From the NCBI RefSeq assembly GCF_004349245.1, contig NZ_SMLC01000054.1, forward strand, positions 1 to 42,008: a DNA stretch of 42,008 bases. The letters are read 5' to 3'. Below, piece by piece: positions 8,012 through 15,549 of the stretch; positions within the stretch are counted from its first letter, which is position 1; each line of letters opens with the position of its first letter. The DNA comes from Actinomadura sp. 6K520 (GTDB lineage Bacteria > Actinomycetota > Actinomycetes > Streptosporangiales > Streptosporangiaceae). A model generated the notes under the pieces. That model searched no databases, had not been told where the DNA came from, and was given only the letters and a program-made list of their open reading frames with translations. The position numbers and the translations under genes were made by a program.

Positions 8012-8886
8012 TCCGGTTGGCGATCGTGTTCGGGGCGTTGCTGGGTGCCGGGGTGATGCTGGTGGTCTCCGGCATGCGGCGCAGTCCACCCCGTCTGGAC
8101 GCGGCACTGACTCGACTGGCGGGAACCGACGCCGCCGCGGTCGCGGCGCCCGGCGCAGTGCAGCCATGGCTGCGGCGGCAGGCGCAGCGGCTCACCGGGC
8201 CGGGCGGCCTGCCGATCCCACGCCAGGACCTCGCTCTGCTGGGCAGGTCACCGGAGCGGTTCATCGCGGAGAAGATCGGCGCGGGCCTGTTCGGTCTGTG
8301 CCTGCCGCTGCTGTTGTCCATGTTGGCCACCGTGCAGGGGCTGAGCATGCCGTGGACGGTGCCGGTCGCGGCCACCCTCGGATTCGCCGCCGCCGGTTTC
8401 TTCGTACCGGACGCGACCGTGCGTTCCACGGCAGCGCAACGGCGCGCCGACTTCCGGCACGCCCTGTCGGCCTATTTCGACTTCGTCCGGCTGGCCTTCG
8501 CCGGTGGCGCCGGCCCCAGCCAAGCCCTGGAACAGGCCCCCCGCTACAGCGACGGGTGGGCCTTCCGCCGGATCGCTGAAGCCGTGGAGGCCGCCCAGCA
8601 CGCTCGGCTCACCCCCTGGCAGGGCCTGGCCCGCCTCGGTGCCGAGATCGGCGTGGACGAACTGGGTGATCTGGCGGATCTAGCGGACCTCGCCGGCAAC
8701 GAGGGCGCCAAGATCGTCGACGCGATCACCGCCTACACCCAGCAGATCCGCTCCCGGCAGCTCACCGAAATGCGCTACGACGCCGAATCGCGCACCACCA
8801 GCATGACCGTGCCGATCGCCACGATCGGGCTGGCGTTCATCACCCTCCTGGGGTTCCCACAGATCTACCTGCTGCTGACGAGCTGA
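8008..8886 (+). CDS. tadC: TadC-like inner membrane platform protein (T2SS F domain)
   Basis: GTG at 8008 overlaps the TadB stop. The 292-aa product has an N-terminal transmembrane helix, two central helices (about residues 93-135), a cytoplasmic T2SS-F domain with the H-A-L-S-A-Y-F-D-F-V-R-L and A-F-A-G-G-A-G segments, and a C-terminal hydrophobic helix ending Q-I-Y-L-L-L-T-S. It is the second half of the TadB/TadC platform pair. The next gene begins after an 18-base gap containing AAAGGAG. Confidence 0.88.
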   Translation: MIRLAIVFGALLGAGVMLVVSGMRRSPPRLDAALTRLAGTDAAAVAAPGAVQPWLRRQAQRLTGPGGLPIPRQDLALLGRSPERFIAEKIGAGLFGLCLPLLLSMLATVQGLSMPWTVPVAATLGFAAAGFFVPDATVRSTAAQRRADFRHALSAYFDFVRLAFAGGAGPSQALEQAPRYSDGWAFRRIAEAVEAAQHARLTPWQGLARLGAEIGVDELGDLADLADLAGNEGAKIVDAITAYTQQIRSRQLTEMRYDAESRTTSMTVPIATIGLAFITLLGFPQIYLLLTS

Positions 8887-8904
8887 CGATCAAAGGAGAT
8901 GGCG

Positions 8905-9108
8905 ATGCCACCTGAACTCATGTACGTCGCGGCGATGGTGCACGCGCTGCGCACCCGAGCACGGAACCTCACCCGGGCCGACCGCCGCGACGTCGGGTTG
9001 ACCACGCTGGAGGTCGCCATCATCGCCGGCGGCCTGGCCCTCCTGGCCGCCGGCGTGATCACCGCGATCGGTACCGCGATCGAGAACCGCAAGGGGAACA
9101 TCCGGTGA
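8905..9108 (+). CDS. Small class III (Flp-like) prepilin
   Basis: ATG at 8905 is favoured over ATG at 8899, because the AAAGGAG ribosome site (8892-8898) directly abuts the earlier one. The 67-aa product has a short charged leader and then G-L-T-T-L-E-V-A-I-I, matching a type IV prepilin site: cleavage after Gly, Glu at +5. A hydrophobic helix and a short charged tail follow. It is the best candidate for the major pilin of this Tad-like machine. No prepilin peptidase gene (TadV/CpaA) is present in the window, so processing must come from elsewhere. Confidence 0.8.
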   Translation: MPPELMYVAAMVHALRTRARNLTRADRRDVGLTTLEVAIIAGGLALLAAGVITAIGTAIENRKGNIR

Positions 9109-9563
9109 CCCGCTGGCAGCCCATCCGAGCACCCGCACGGTTTCGCGCTGCGGTGACCGCCCGGACTCGGCGCACCGGACCGCGGGAGCGGGGCAGCGCC
9201 GCGTTAGAGACCGCCATCCTGGCCCCCGGGTTGCTGGTCCTGCTCGCCCTGCTGCTGCAGGCCGGATGGTGGTACATGGCGCGGTCGACTGCGCACGCCG
9301 CCGCGGCCGAAGGTGCTCGGGCAGGGCGGGTCCGGGACGCTCCCCCAGGGGCCGCGACCACGGCCGCGCGGCAGTTCGCCGCCGAGGTCGGCAGTGGTGA
9401 ACTCCACCACATGTCTGTGGACACCGACGGCAGCGACACCCGCACCGTGGCGGTTACTGTCCGTGGCCGAGCGCCGTCGTTCGTGCCGTTCTTCGAACCG
9501 ACGGTCTCGCAGACGGTGCGGGCACCGCGTGAACGGTTCACCGTGCCTGGGGACTCTCCGTGA
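9105..9563 (+). CDS. TadE-like pseudopilin 1
   Basis: GTG at 9105 overlaps the pilin stop. The 152-aa product has a basic leader of about 30 residues, then G-S-A-A-L-E-T-A-I-L-A-P-G, a TadE signature with Gly at -1 and Glu at +5 for prepilin peptidase. The hydrophobic helix is followed by an extracellular domain with A-A-A-E-G-A-R-A-G-R and beta-rich sequence. TadE-type minor pilins initiate or tip the Flp pilus. The next gene carries an almost identical processing motif, which points to a duplicated pair. The TGA overlaps the following GTG. Confidence 0.85.
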   Translation: MTRWQPIRAPARFRAAVTARTRRTGPRERGSAALETAILAPGLLVLLALLLQAGWWYMARSTAHAAAAEGARAGRVRDAPPGAATTAARQFAAEVGSGELHHMSVDTDGSDTRTVAVTVRGRAPSFVPFFEPTVSQTVRAPRERFTVPGDSP

Positions 9564-10102
9564 CCACGGCACCGTGCAGCCCAGGGCGCCGTGCCTGGTT
9601 CGGCCACCCTACAGCGCACCCGGGCTGCCGTTCCCCGGAGCGGGGTAGCGCCGCTTTGGAGACCGCGATCCTCGCGCCGGGGTTGTTGCTGCTGCTGGCT
9701 TTGCTGATCGGGATCGGCCGCACTCAGCATGCGCATCAGGCGGTGGAGGCGGCCGCCCGTGACGCCGCCCGCCAGGCCAGTATCACCCGGGACCCCGGCT
9801 CGGCCGCCGCACAGGCGAGCGGCAGTGCCCGTGCGGCACTCCAACGCGAGGGGCTGCGCTGCACCCCCGTGACGACCCTGGACACCTCGGGAATGCAGCG
9901 TCCGGTCGGTACCCAAGCGGCCGTGACCGCCCAAGTCAATTGCCAGCTCCCCCTGTCGGACCTGCTGATCCCTGGCCTTCCAGGGGAGACGACGATCCGG
10001 GCGCGGTTCTCCTCGCCCATCGACCCATACCGCGGGAGAGACCTCGGGTTCACGAATTCTGAAGGGACCTCTGGCCGGAACTTGAGCCTGGGAGGTCGAT
10101 GA
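9560..10102 (+). CDS. TadE-like pseudopilin 2
   Basis: GTG at 9560 overlaps the previous gene. The 180-aa product repeats the motif of its neighbour (E-R-G-S-A-A-L-E-T-A-I-L-A-P-G) at about residues 28-42, then a hydrophobic helix and A-V-E-A-A-A-R-D-A-A-R-Q-A-S. The C-terminal domain has two Cys residues (L-R-C-T-P, V-N-C-Q-L) that could form a disulfide. It is likely a minor pilin that assembles with TadE-like 1. The leader and motif are far more alike than the extracellular domains, as expected after an old tandem duplication. Confidence 0.85.
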   Translation: MTTAPCSPGRRAWFGHPTAHPGCRSPERGSAALETAILAPGLLLLLALLIGIGRTQHAHQAVEAAARDAARQASITRDPGSAAAQASGSARAALQREGLRCTPVTTLDTSGMQRPVGTQAAVTAQVNCQLPLSDLLIPGLPGETTIRARFSSPIDPYRGRDLGFTNSEGTSGRNLSLGGR

Positions 10103-10641
10103 TCATCATGCGGGTGAAGTCGACGGCGCCTCCCGGCACCACGGAGACGATCTCATCACCGACGACGCCTTGGCGCAGGCGAGTCTGGGTCCGCCGGGCA
10201 GCGATCTGCCCTCCAAGAGCGGGCGCCGCGGGGGACCGCGGACAGGTCACCGTGTTCGTGGTGCTCCTGTCGGTCGGCGCCCTGATGATTACCTCGCTGG
10301 TGTACTTCCAGGGGCTGAAGCTACGTGTCGGCCGCGAGGCCGGCAACGTCGCCGAGGAAGCCGCCCGCGCCGGGGCAGGCCAGCTCAACCGCGCCCAGTT
10401 CTACCAGACCGGCGTCAAGTCGATCGACCCGGAGGCGGCCGTACGGCAAGCGCGCGTGTACCTGGCCCGTGCCGGGCAGCGCGGCACCGTCACCCCGGTG
10501 AGCGCTCGCCGGGTCCGCGTCACCGTCACCATCAGCCGCTCGGCTCCGATGCTGTCGCTCATCGGCGTCGAAACGGTCACCGTGACCCGTACCGCCACCG
10601 CCGACCTCGTGACCGGCGTGGATTCAGGGGAGGGCCAGTGA
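10099..10641 (+). CDS. TadG-like pilus assembly protein
   Basis: ATG at 10099 overlaps the previous stop. The 180-aa product has a long basic N-terminus, then D-R-G-Q-V-T-V-F-V-V-L-L-S and a single transmembrane helix (about residues 52-72). R-E-A-G-N-V-A-E-E-A-A-R-A-G-A follows, the typical helix after the membrane segment in TadE/TadG proteins. The Glu at +5 of a prepilin site is replaced by Phe, so it may stay unprocessed. It is shorter than Gram-negative TadG and lacks a VWA domain. Its TGA overlaps the GTG of the BTAD gene. Confidence 0.78.
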   Translation: MIIMRVKSTAPPGTTETISSPTTPWRRRVWVRRAAICPPRAGAAGDRGQVTVFVVLLSVGALMITSLVYFQGLKLRVGREAGNVAEEAARAGAGQLNRAQFYQTGVKSIDPEAAVRQARVYLARAGQRGTVTPVSARRVRVTVTISRSAPMLSLIGVETVTVTRTATADLVTGVDSGEGQ

Positions 10642-13529
10642 CCTCCTCATCGCCCCGCCCGTATCGCTCCCTCTCACGTCTTGCCGGCCTGGTGCGCGGC
10701 CTGGTGTCGCTGCTGGCCTTGGCCGCCGTCCTGGCCGTGTTGCCGTTGGTGCTCGCGCATGCGGCAGGCAACCCCCTTCCGGGACGATTGCCGTCCCTGG
10801 AGCAGGTCGGTGACGCGTTGGCTCGTCCCGCATCCGACGACACCCTGATCCTGCTCGTCGTCCGTGATCTGGCCTGGCTGCTGTGGGCCGCGTTCTGCGT
10901 CTCCACCTTGTTGGAAGTAGCCGCCCACGCCCGCGGCCGCGCGGCTCCGCGGCTCCCCGGGCTGGGATCGGTGCAGCACCTGGCCCGCAATTTGATCACC
11001 GGTGTCACGCTGATGACCAGCGCTCCTCCAGCGGTAGCACTGGCATCGACAGCGTCCCCATCAGCAGCGACTGCGCCCGCCGTGACGGCAGGCTCTGACG
11101 CACATACGGGGGCGCTCCCCCGCGATGCCACTGCCACGCCGTCGCCGCCGGTGCCCGCTATGCCCGAAACCGCCTTCTCGGCGTCCGTCGCCCCTTTGGC
11201 GTCCGCCACCGACCCGACGGTCGCCGAGTCGTCGCAGCCGCCGGGCCACACCGATTACGACGGCGACGTGTCCTGGGGGCCGCTGACCGCCGTGTTCGCC
11301 ACCGGCATGCTCGCCGGCGGAGTGCTCACCAAGATCGCGCAGATGCGGCACGTGCAACGGCAGTACCGCCGCCGAGGCCGACGCATCCGGCTACCGCACT
11401 TCCCCCACGCCCGCCACGTGGAACAACGCCTCGCCTGCGAAGCACAGACCGCCGACGTGGACCAGGAAGCCGGACGGGTACTTCGAGCCTCGCTCCGTGC
11501 GTTGGCACACGGTGTGCGGCAAGGAGACCTGTCGCCACCGGAGATCGTCGGCATCCACCTGGCCGGCCACACCGTCGAAGTACTGCTCGCCCATCCAACC
11601 CGGGTCGCCCCCGAGCCTTTCGCCGTCCGCCCCGGCAGCAACGACATGTGCTGGCAACTCACACCCGACGGACGCACCCGTCTGCTCAGCGATGACACCA
11701 CGGGCGCCATCGGCGATCAGGGCAGTGACCCCATCCCCGGGCTAATCAACGTCGGCCGGACCGGAGCGGGAGGGCAACTCCTGGTCAACGTGGAAGCCCT
11801 CGGCGTCGTCGGATGCGCCGGGGACCCTCAGCTCATCGAGAGCATCCTGTGCACCATCGCCACCGAGGTCTCCACCAACCCCTGGGCCAGCCTCGACGCC
11901 GTCCTGGTCGGCTTCGACGAACTCTCCGTCACCCAGGGACGGGTGCACTCCTACAACGACCTGGACAAAGCACTAGACCTTCTAGCCCACCGCGCCGAGG
12001 CCGTCCGGCGACGGCTCGATGACGCTAGCGCGTCCGGCGCCGGTGACGTCCGAACCCTACGGCTCCGGGGCAGCGGCGACACCGACCTCACCCTCCTGGT
12101 ATCCCGAACCCCACCCGACCGCGATCAACTACGGCGACTCCTCGCGGCCGTCAACGGCACCGGTGGGGTAGCCGCGATCCAGCCGGCCGCCACCCATACC
12201 GAGTTTCCCGCGCTCTTCACCCTGGACACCAATGAGCAGCAAGCCCCGGTCCTGCGTATCGAACCGTGGCATCTCACCGTCACCCCCCATCCACTGACCA
12301 GCGACGACTACAACGCCATCGCCTCGATCCTGACAGCCGCAGCCGATACCAGCGACGTCGCCGCCGACCAGCCGCCCTACGGCACCGCCACCCACAACGT
12401 CGGGACCGTCCGCGCACCCGGCACCGAAGCGTTCTGGTCTGCCGCCACCGAACCGTCCGGCACCACCGACCACACCGGTCCAGCCGATCAGGACCGCTAC
12501 CGCACCGCCTCCGGTGAAATGAACCTCCTACAGTCCCGACCCCGCACGGGCGCCACGCCGGGCAGCGCCCCCACTCCCGGGACAGGAACGGTCACCCCAT
12601 CCCCGGCACCAGCCACACGGTGCGCTCCCAGCACCGATGACATTCCAGCGCCGACCGACTCAGTACGCCCCACGCAAACAGAAAGCGACGACGTTCTCGC
12701 CCCGGCCGGATTCCGCGTCCCGCCGATCACGCCAGGCATCGCCACCCGCACCCGCGCAGAGCCTGCTGAGGACGAGCACTCGGCAGGACTGTCCATCGGT
12801 GTCCTCGGGCCGCTTGAGGTGACCGGCGCCCACCACGATCTGCAGCCAAAACAACTTGAGATCGTGCTGCTGCTGGCACTCAACCATCCCGCTGGTCTCC
12901 GCAACGACCAGCTGCGGACGCTGCTGGGCCCTGACCCTGACCATCCACGCGGCAGCGACAGCCTCCGGCAGGCCATCACCCGGACACGGCGCCGACTCGG
13001 GCCAGCCACCGACGGCACCGAACGCATCCTCCATGTCGGGGACGGCGTCTACCGCCTCCACGACGCCGAACTGGACTGGAACCTTTTCCAGACGCTGGTC
13101 GATGAGGCCAATGGTCACGACAGCGACGCGGCCGACAAGCTCCGCCGAGCCCTGCGACTAGTGCGCGGCCGCCCCCTCGAAGGCTGCTACCACTGGTGGA
13201 TCGACAGCCCGCTACTGGAGACCATGCGGGCCACCATCGTGGACACCGCCGAACTACTCGCCGAACTCGACCTGGCCACCGGCGCCATCACCAGCGCCGG
13301 ACGAGCCGCCCGCATCGGCCTTATCGCCGACCCGGCGGCGGAACAGCTGTGGCGGATGGTCATGCACGCCGAGCACGCCGCCGGCAACACCGCCGGAGTC
13401 CATGAGGCCTGGTCCGGATGTCTTCGCGAACTCGCCGCCGTCGACACGGAACTCGAAACCCACCCCGCCACCGTTGAGCTCTACCACCGCCTCACCCACA
13501 AGCCCACGACTGCCGCATACGGCCGTTGA
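10638..13529 (+). CDS. Large membrane protein with C-terminal winged-helix and BTAD domain
   Basis: GTG at 10638 overlaps the previous stop and follows GGGGAGGG. The 963-aa protein has three hydrophobic segments (about 17-44, 68-92, 112-138), an Ala/Pro/Ser-rich linker, a further membrane helix (about 213-232) and a basic stretch. A long cytoplasmic region comes next, with low-complexity Pro/Thr-rich sequence at about 590-715. The C-terminus (about 718-963) has L-S-I-G-V-L-G-P-L-E-V-T-G, an OmpR/SARP-like winged helix, and then a BTAD repeat domain. BTAD proteins are normally soluble activators, so tethering to the membrane next to a Tad machine is notable. It may sense assembly and signal, or the domain may serve protein-protein contacts. 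Its stop lies 10 bases from the convergent SRPBCC gene. Confidence 0.9.
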   Translation: MTSSSPRPYRSLSRLAGLVRGLVSLLALAAVLAVLPLVLAHAAGNPLPGRLPSLEQVGDALARPASDDTLILLVVRDLAWLLWAAFCVSTLLEVAAHARGRAAPRLPGLGSVQHLARNLITGVTLMTSAPPAVALASTASPSAATAPAVTAGSDAHTGALPRDATATPSPPVPAMPETAFSASVAPLASATDPTVAESSQPPGHTDYDGDVSWGPLTAVFATGMLAGGVLTKIAQMRHVQRQYRRRGRRIRLPHFPHARHVEQRLACEAQTADVDQEAGRVLRASLRALAHGVRQGDLSPPEIVGIHLAGHTVEVLLAHPTRVAPEPFAVRPGSNDMCWQLTPDGRTRLLSDDTTGAIGDQGSDPIPGLINVGRTGAGGQLLVNVEALGVVGCAGDPQLIESILCTIATEVSTNPWASLDAVLVGFDELSVTQGRVHSYNDLDKALDLLAHRAEAVRRRLDDASASGAGDVRTLRLRGSGDTDLTLLVSRTPPDRDQLRRLLAAVNGTGGVAAIQPAATHTEFPALFTLDTNEQQAPVLRIEPWHLTVTPHPLTSDDYNAIASILTAAADTSDVAADQPPYGTATHNVGTVRAPGTEAFWSAATEPSGTTDHTGPADQDRYRTASGEMNLLQSRPRTGATPGSAPTPGTGTVTPSPAPATRCAPSTDDIPAPTDSVRPTQTESDDVLAPAGFRVPPITPGIATRTRAEPAEDEHSAGLSIGVLGPLEVTGAHHDLQPKQLEIVLLLALNHPAGLRNDQLRTLLGPDPDHPRGSDSLRQAITRTRRRLGPATDGTERILHVGDGVYRLHDAELDWNLFQTLVDEANGHDSDAADKLRRALRLVRGRPLEGCYHWWIDSPLLETMRATIVDTAELLAELDLATGAITSAGRAARIGLIADPAAEQLWRMVMHAEHAAGNTAGVHEAWSGCLRELAAVDTELETHPATVELYHRLTHKPTTAAYGR

Positions 13530-13539
13530 CTGCGACGGA

Positions 13540-14031
13540 TCAGTTCGTCCCTTGGCGGACGTCCGTCCCCTGTTCGGCGAACGCCTTGAAGTCCTGCATG
13601 TGTTGCCGCGACTGCTTGCGGAAGGAACTGGGCATCAGACGCCCCGCCAGCCGCGTCAGGAATCCGTCGAACCGGAACTCACTTTCACTCTCCCACAGAG
13701 TCGTTTCCGGACCGGCTTCGATGATCCGGTCACGCTGGGCCTGCCACAGGCCATCGCCGACGATCTCGCGGTCGTAGTGCACGACGACCGAACTGGGGAT
13801 GGCGTGCAGGTCTGCAGGTTCAAGGCGTGTGATGGTCTCGGTGGCCTCCATCCTCTGCTTCCCGATTTGAAACACGACTCGCGAGGTGGTCCCGAGCCGG
13901 CCGTGCACCCCGTTGACCGGCTCGTGCAGCACCAGGCCGCGCAGCCACTTCGGCATGTGCGCCGGTTCCGCGAGCAGCTGGACCACCTGCTCGCGGGGCA
14001 AATCGATCTCGATCGAGGTGGCGTACTTCAT
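13540..14031 (-). CDS. SRPBCC family protein
   Basis: The 163-aa product starts M-K-Y-A-T-S-I-E-I-D-L-P-R-E-Q-V and continues P-K-W-L-R-G-L, the opening of START/Bet v1-like SRPBCC proteins with a hydrophobic ligand pocket. The end has a long helix, F-R-K-Q-S-R-Q-H-M-Q-D-F-K-A-F-A. It overlaps the second SRPBCC gene (14028-14678) by 4 bases and is the last gene of an ArsR-led operon. The ligand is unknown. Such ArsR/SRPBCC sets are common in actinomycetes and have mostly been annotated as hypothetical AHSA1-type systems. Confidence 0.85.
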   Translation of the reverse strand: MKYATSIEIDLPREQVVQLLAEPAHMPKWLRGLVLHEPVNGVHGRLGTTSRVVFQIGKQRMEATETITRLEPADLHAIPSSVVVHYDREIVGDGLWQAQRDRIIEAGPETTLWESESEFRFDGFLTRLAGRLMPSSFRKQSRQHMQDFKAFAEQGTDVRQGTN

Positions 14032-14678
14032 CGTGTGTTCCCTCCGGGGACGTAGAACGCGGTGGTGGCCTCGACCGCGGCCGCCACGTCACCCGGATCG
14101 CCACCCGCGGCCAGGTGAGCTTCGCCCCATGCCACAGCGCTGCGCTTGGCGAACTCGCGTCCCGCGGGCGAGGTCTGGAACTCCTCGTGATCGAGCGCCT
14201 CGCCGTCGGCCAGAAACCGGGCCAGCGTGAGGAGATGCAGGTCCCAGCCCACACCGCCAGCACCGGGGCCGTAGGTCGGGAACATGGGCTCCCCAACGGC
14301 CGCTGCGTGGACCAGTTCCAGCTCGGTATCCCCGGCAGGGCCCGCGGACAGGCGCACCTCGACCTCGCTCGTGCCCGGCCACTCGTCGGCGTCCGGCCCG
14401 AAGAGCCAGGACACCCGTAGCAGCCGCGGCGGGTCGCAACGGAGGATCTCGCCGTGCTCGCCGCCGTCCAGCTCGAACGACCCGCCGAGCCGCAGATCTC
14501 CGGTGACCGGCTTCAACCAGCGGCCTAGGTGCTCAGGGTCGGTGATGGCGTTCCACACCTCGTCGACCGACGCGTCGTAGCGACGCCGCAACTCCATCGT
14601 GTACGCGTCGCCGGCGGGCAGGGTGGCTGTACCCATGGTCCGGCGCACAGCGGCCAGTTCGTCCAGTACGTCCTTCAT
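14028..14678 (-). CDS. AHSA1-type SRPBCC protein
   Basis: ATG at 14678 is preceded by AAAGGAAC and lies one base after the ArsR stop, so translation is coupled. The 216-aa product has Y-D-A-S-V-D-E-V-W-N-A-I-T-D-P-E-H-L-G-R-W near residue 33. Next comes G-G-S-F-E-L-D-G-G-E-H-G-E-I and then P-P-R-L-L-R-V-S-W, the standard AHSA1/SRPBCC pattern. A C-terminal helical extension follows (S-A-V-A-W-G-E-A-H). With the ArsR gene it forms a regulator plus ligand-binding pair. The ligand is unknown; the fold assignment is secure. Confidence 0.88.
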   Translation of the reverse strand: MKDVLDELAAVRRTMGTATLPAGDAYTMELRRRYDASVDEVWNAITDPEHLGRWLKPVTGDLRLGGSFELDGGEHGEILRCDPPRLLRVSWLFGPDADEWPGTSEVEVRLSAGPAGDTELELVHAAAVGEPMFPTYGPGAGGVGWDLHLLTLARFLADGEALDHEEFQTSPAGREFAKRSAVAWGEAHLAAGGDPGDVAAAVEATTAFYVPGGNTR

Positions 14679-14679
14679 G

Positions 14680-15048
14680 TCATGTTCCTTTCGCTGGTGG
14701 ATCGGCCTTGCCAACACCTGGGGCCCGGGATGCACGCCTGCCGCGGGCCAGCTCCGTGCCCAGGGCATCGAGCCTCTGATCCCAGAACCCGCGAAACCGG
14801 TCCAACCACACATCCACCTCGCTCAGCGACGTGGGCTCGACGGCGTAGAACCGGCGAGCCCCCTCGGCCCGGACCGACGCGAACCCGTTCTCACGCAGAA
14901 CGCGCAGATGCTGCGAGACAGCCGGCTGGGACAGTGCGAACTCGGCCCGGATCACGTCTGTGATCGCGCCAGAGGTCTGCTCACCGTCGGCGAGCAGCTC
15001 CAGAATGCGACGGCGCACCGGGTCGCCGAGGATGTCGAACGCGTGCAC
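14680..15048 (-). CDS. ArsR family repressor
   Basis: The 122-aa product from GTG at 15048 begins M-H-A-F-D-I-L-G-D-P-V-R-R-R-I-L-E-L-L, the usual N-terminus of this subfamily. The recognition helix Q-P-A-V-S-Q-H-L-R-V-L-R and the wing R-A-E-G-A-R-R-F-Y-A-V follow. The frame stays open to GTG 15090, which would add 14 residues, but that start would place a strong palindrome inside the gene. No metal-binding Cys pair is seen, so it is not a classical metal sensor. It most likely represses its own operon with the two SRPBCC genes. The start has no clear ribosome site and may be leaderless. Confidence 0.85.
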   Translation of the reverse strand: MHAFDILGDPVRRRILELLADGEQTSGAITDVIRAEFALSQPAVSQHLRVLRENGFASVRAEGARRFYAVEPTSLSEVDVWLDRFRGFWDQRLDALGTELARGRRASRAPGVGKADPPAKGT

Positions 15049-15062
15049 GAGCCAAAAATCAT

Positions 15063-15094
15063 ACCAGGCGTGACTTATATAAGCCATCACTGGT
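15063..15094. promoter_or_regulatory. Candidate ArsR operator (32-bp imperfect palindrome)
   Basis: The half-sites read ACCAG-N6-CTTAT and its mirror around a centre at 15078/15079, with the inner ten bases CTTATATAAG perfectly symmetric and 12 of 16 paired positions matching. It lies 15 to 46 bases upstream of GTG 15048. A TATGAT -10-like hexamer (minus strand, 15063-15058) borders it, so a bound dimer would cover the promoter. It is inferred to be the autoregulatory site of the ArsR gene. Confidence 0.6.
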
Positions 15095-15549
15095 ACTCGG
15101 GGTCAGTCCTCGGTGTCGACTCACATCGACATCCGATACGCACCATCCGATGCTGGTGTCGAACGAGACCGACACCCGGTGTCAGCCGAGAGCGACGTAG
15201 CCAAGCGTGCAGAGCCTCCGGACGGAAGATCTCTGCCGGGCGTGGTGCGCGACGCGGATCCACCGTCGGCACAGGTCAGCGGCGCATCACCGACCGAGTC
15301 CTCAGCGCGCACACTCAGGGAAGGGAGATACGGCGCCGCCGAGCAGTCAGGTGATCGCACGATCGAGACCAGCATGAGCCCGTTCACCCAGTGCCGGTCG
15401 GCGAAGTGCGACAGCCGCAGGACGAGGTTGATCACGGCATGCTTCTCCAGGTCAGACGTCCATCGAGGGCCGTGTCACACCGCGAGCAACCCGTGGAAAG
15501 AAGTCTGTGCGGCGAACCGTGCTGTCCCGACAAAGGAATCACAGCCACC
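15095..15549. other. Intergenic region with GGTGTCG repeats
   Basis: About 450 bases lie between the divergent ArsR gene and the DUF3558-like gene. An inverted repeat GGTGTCG / CGACACC occurs at 15155-15161 and 15170-15176 around an 8-base loop, and another GGTGTCG lies at 15112-15118. An AAAGGA precedes the ATG at 15550. I see no convincing gene here. Confidence 0.35.
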
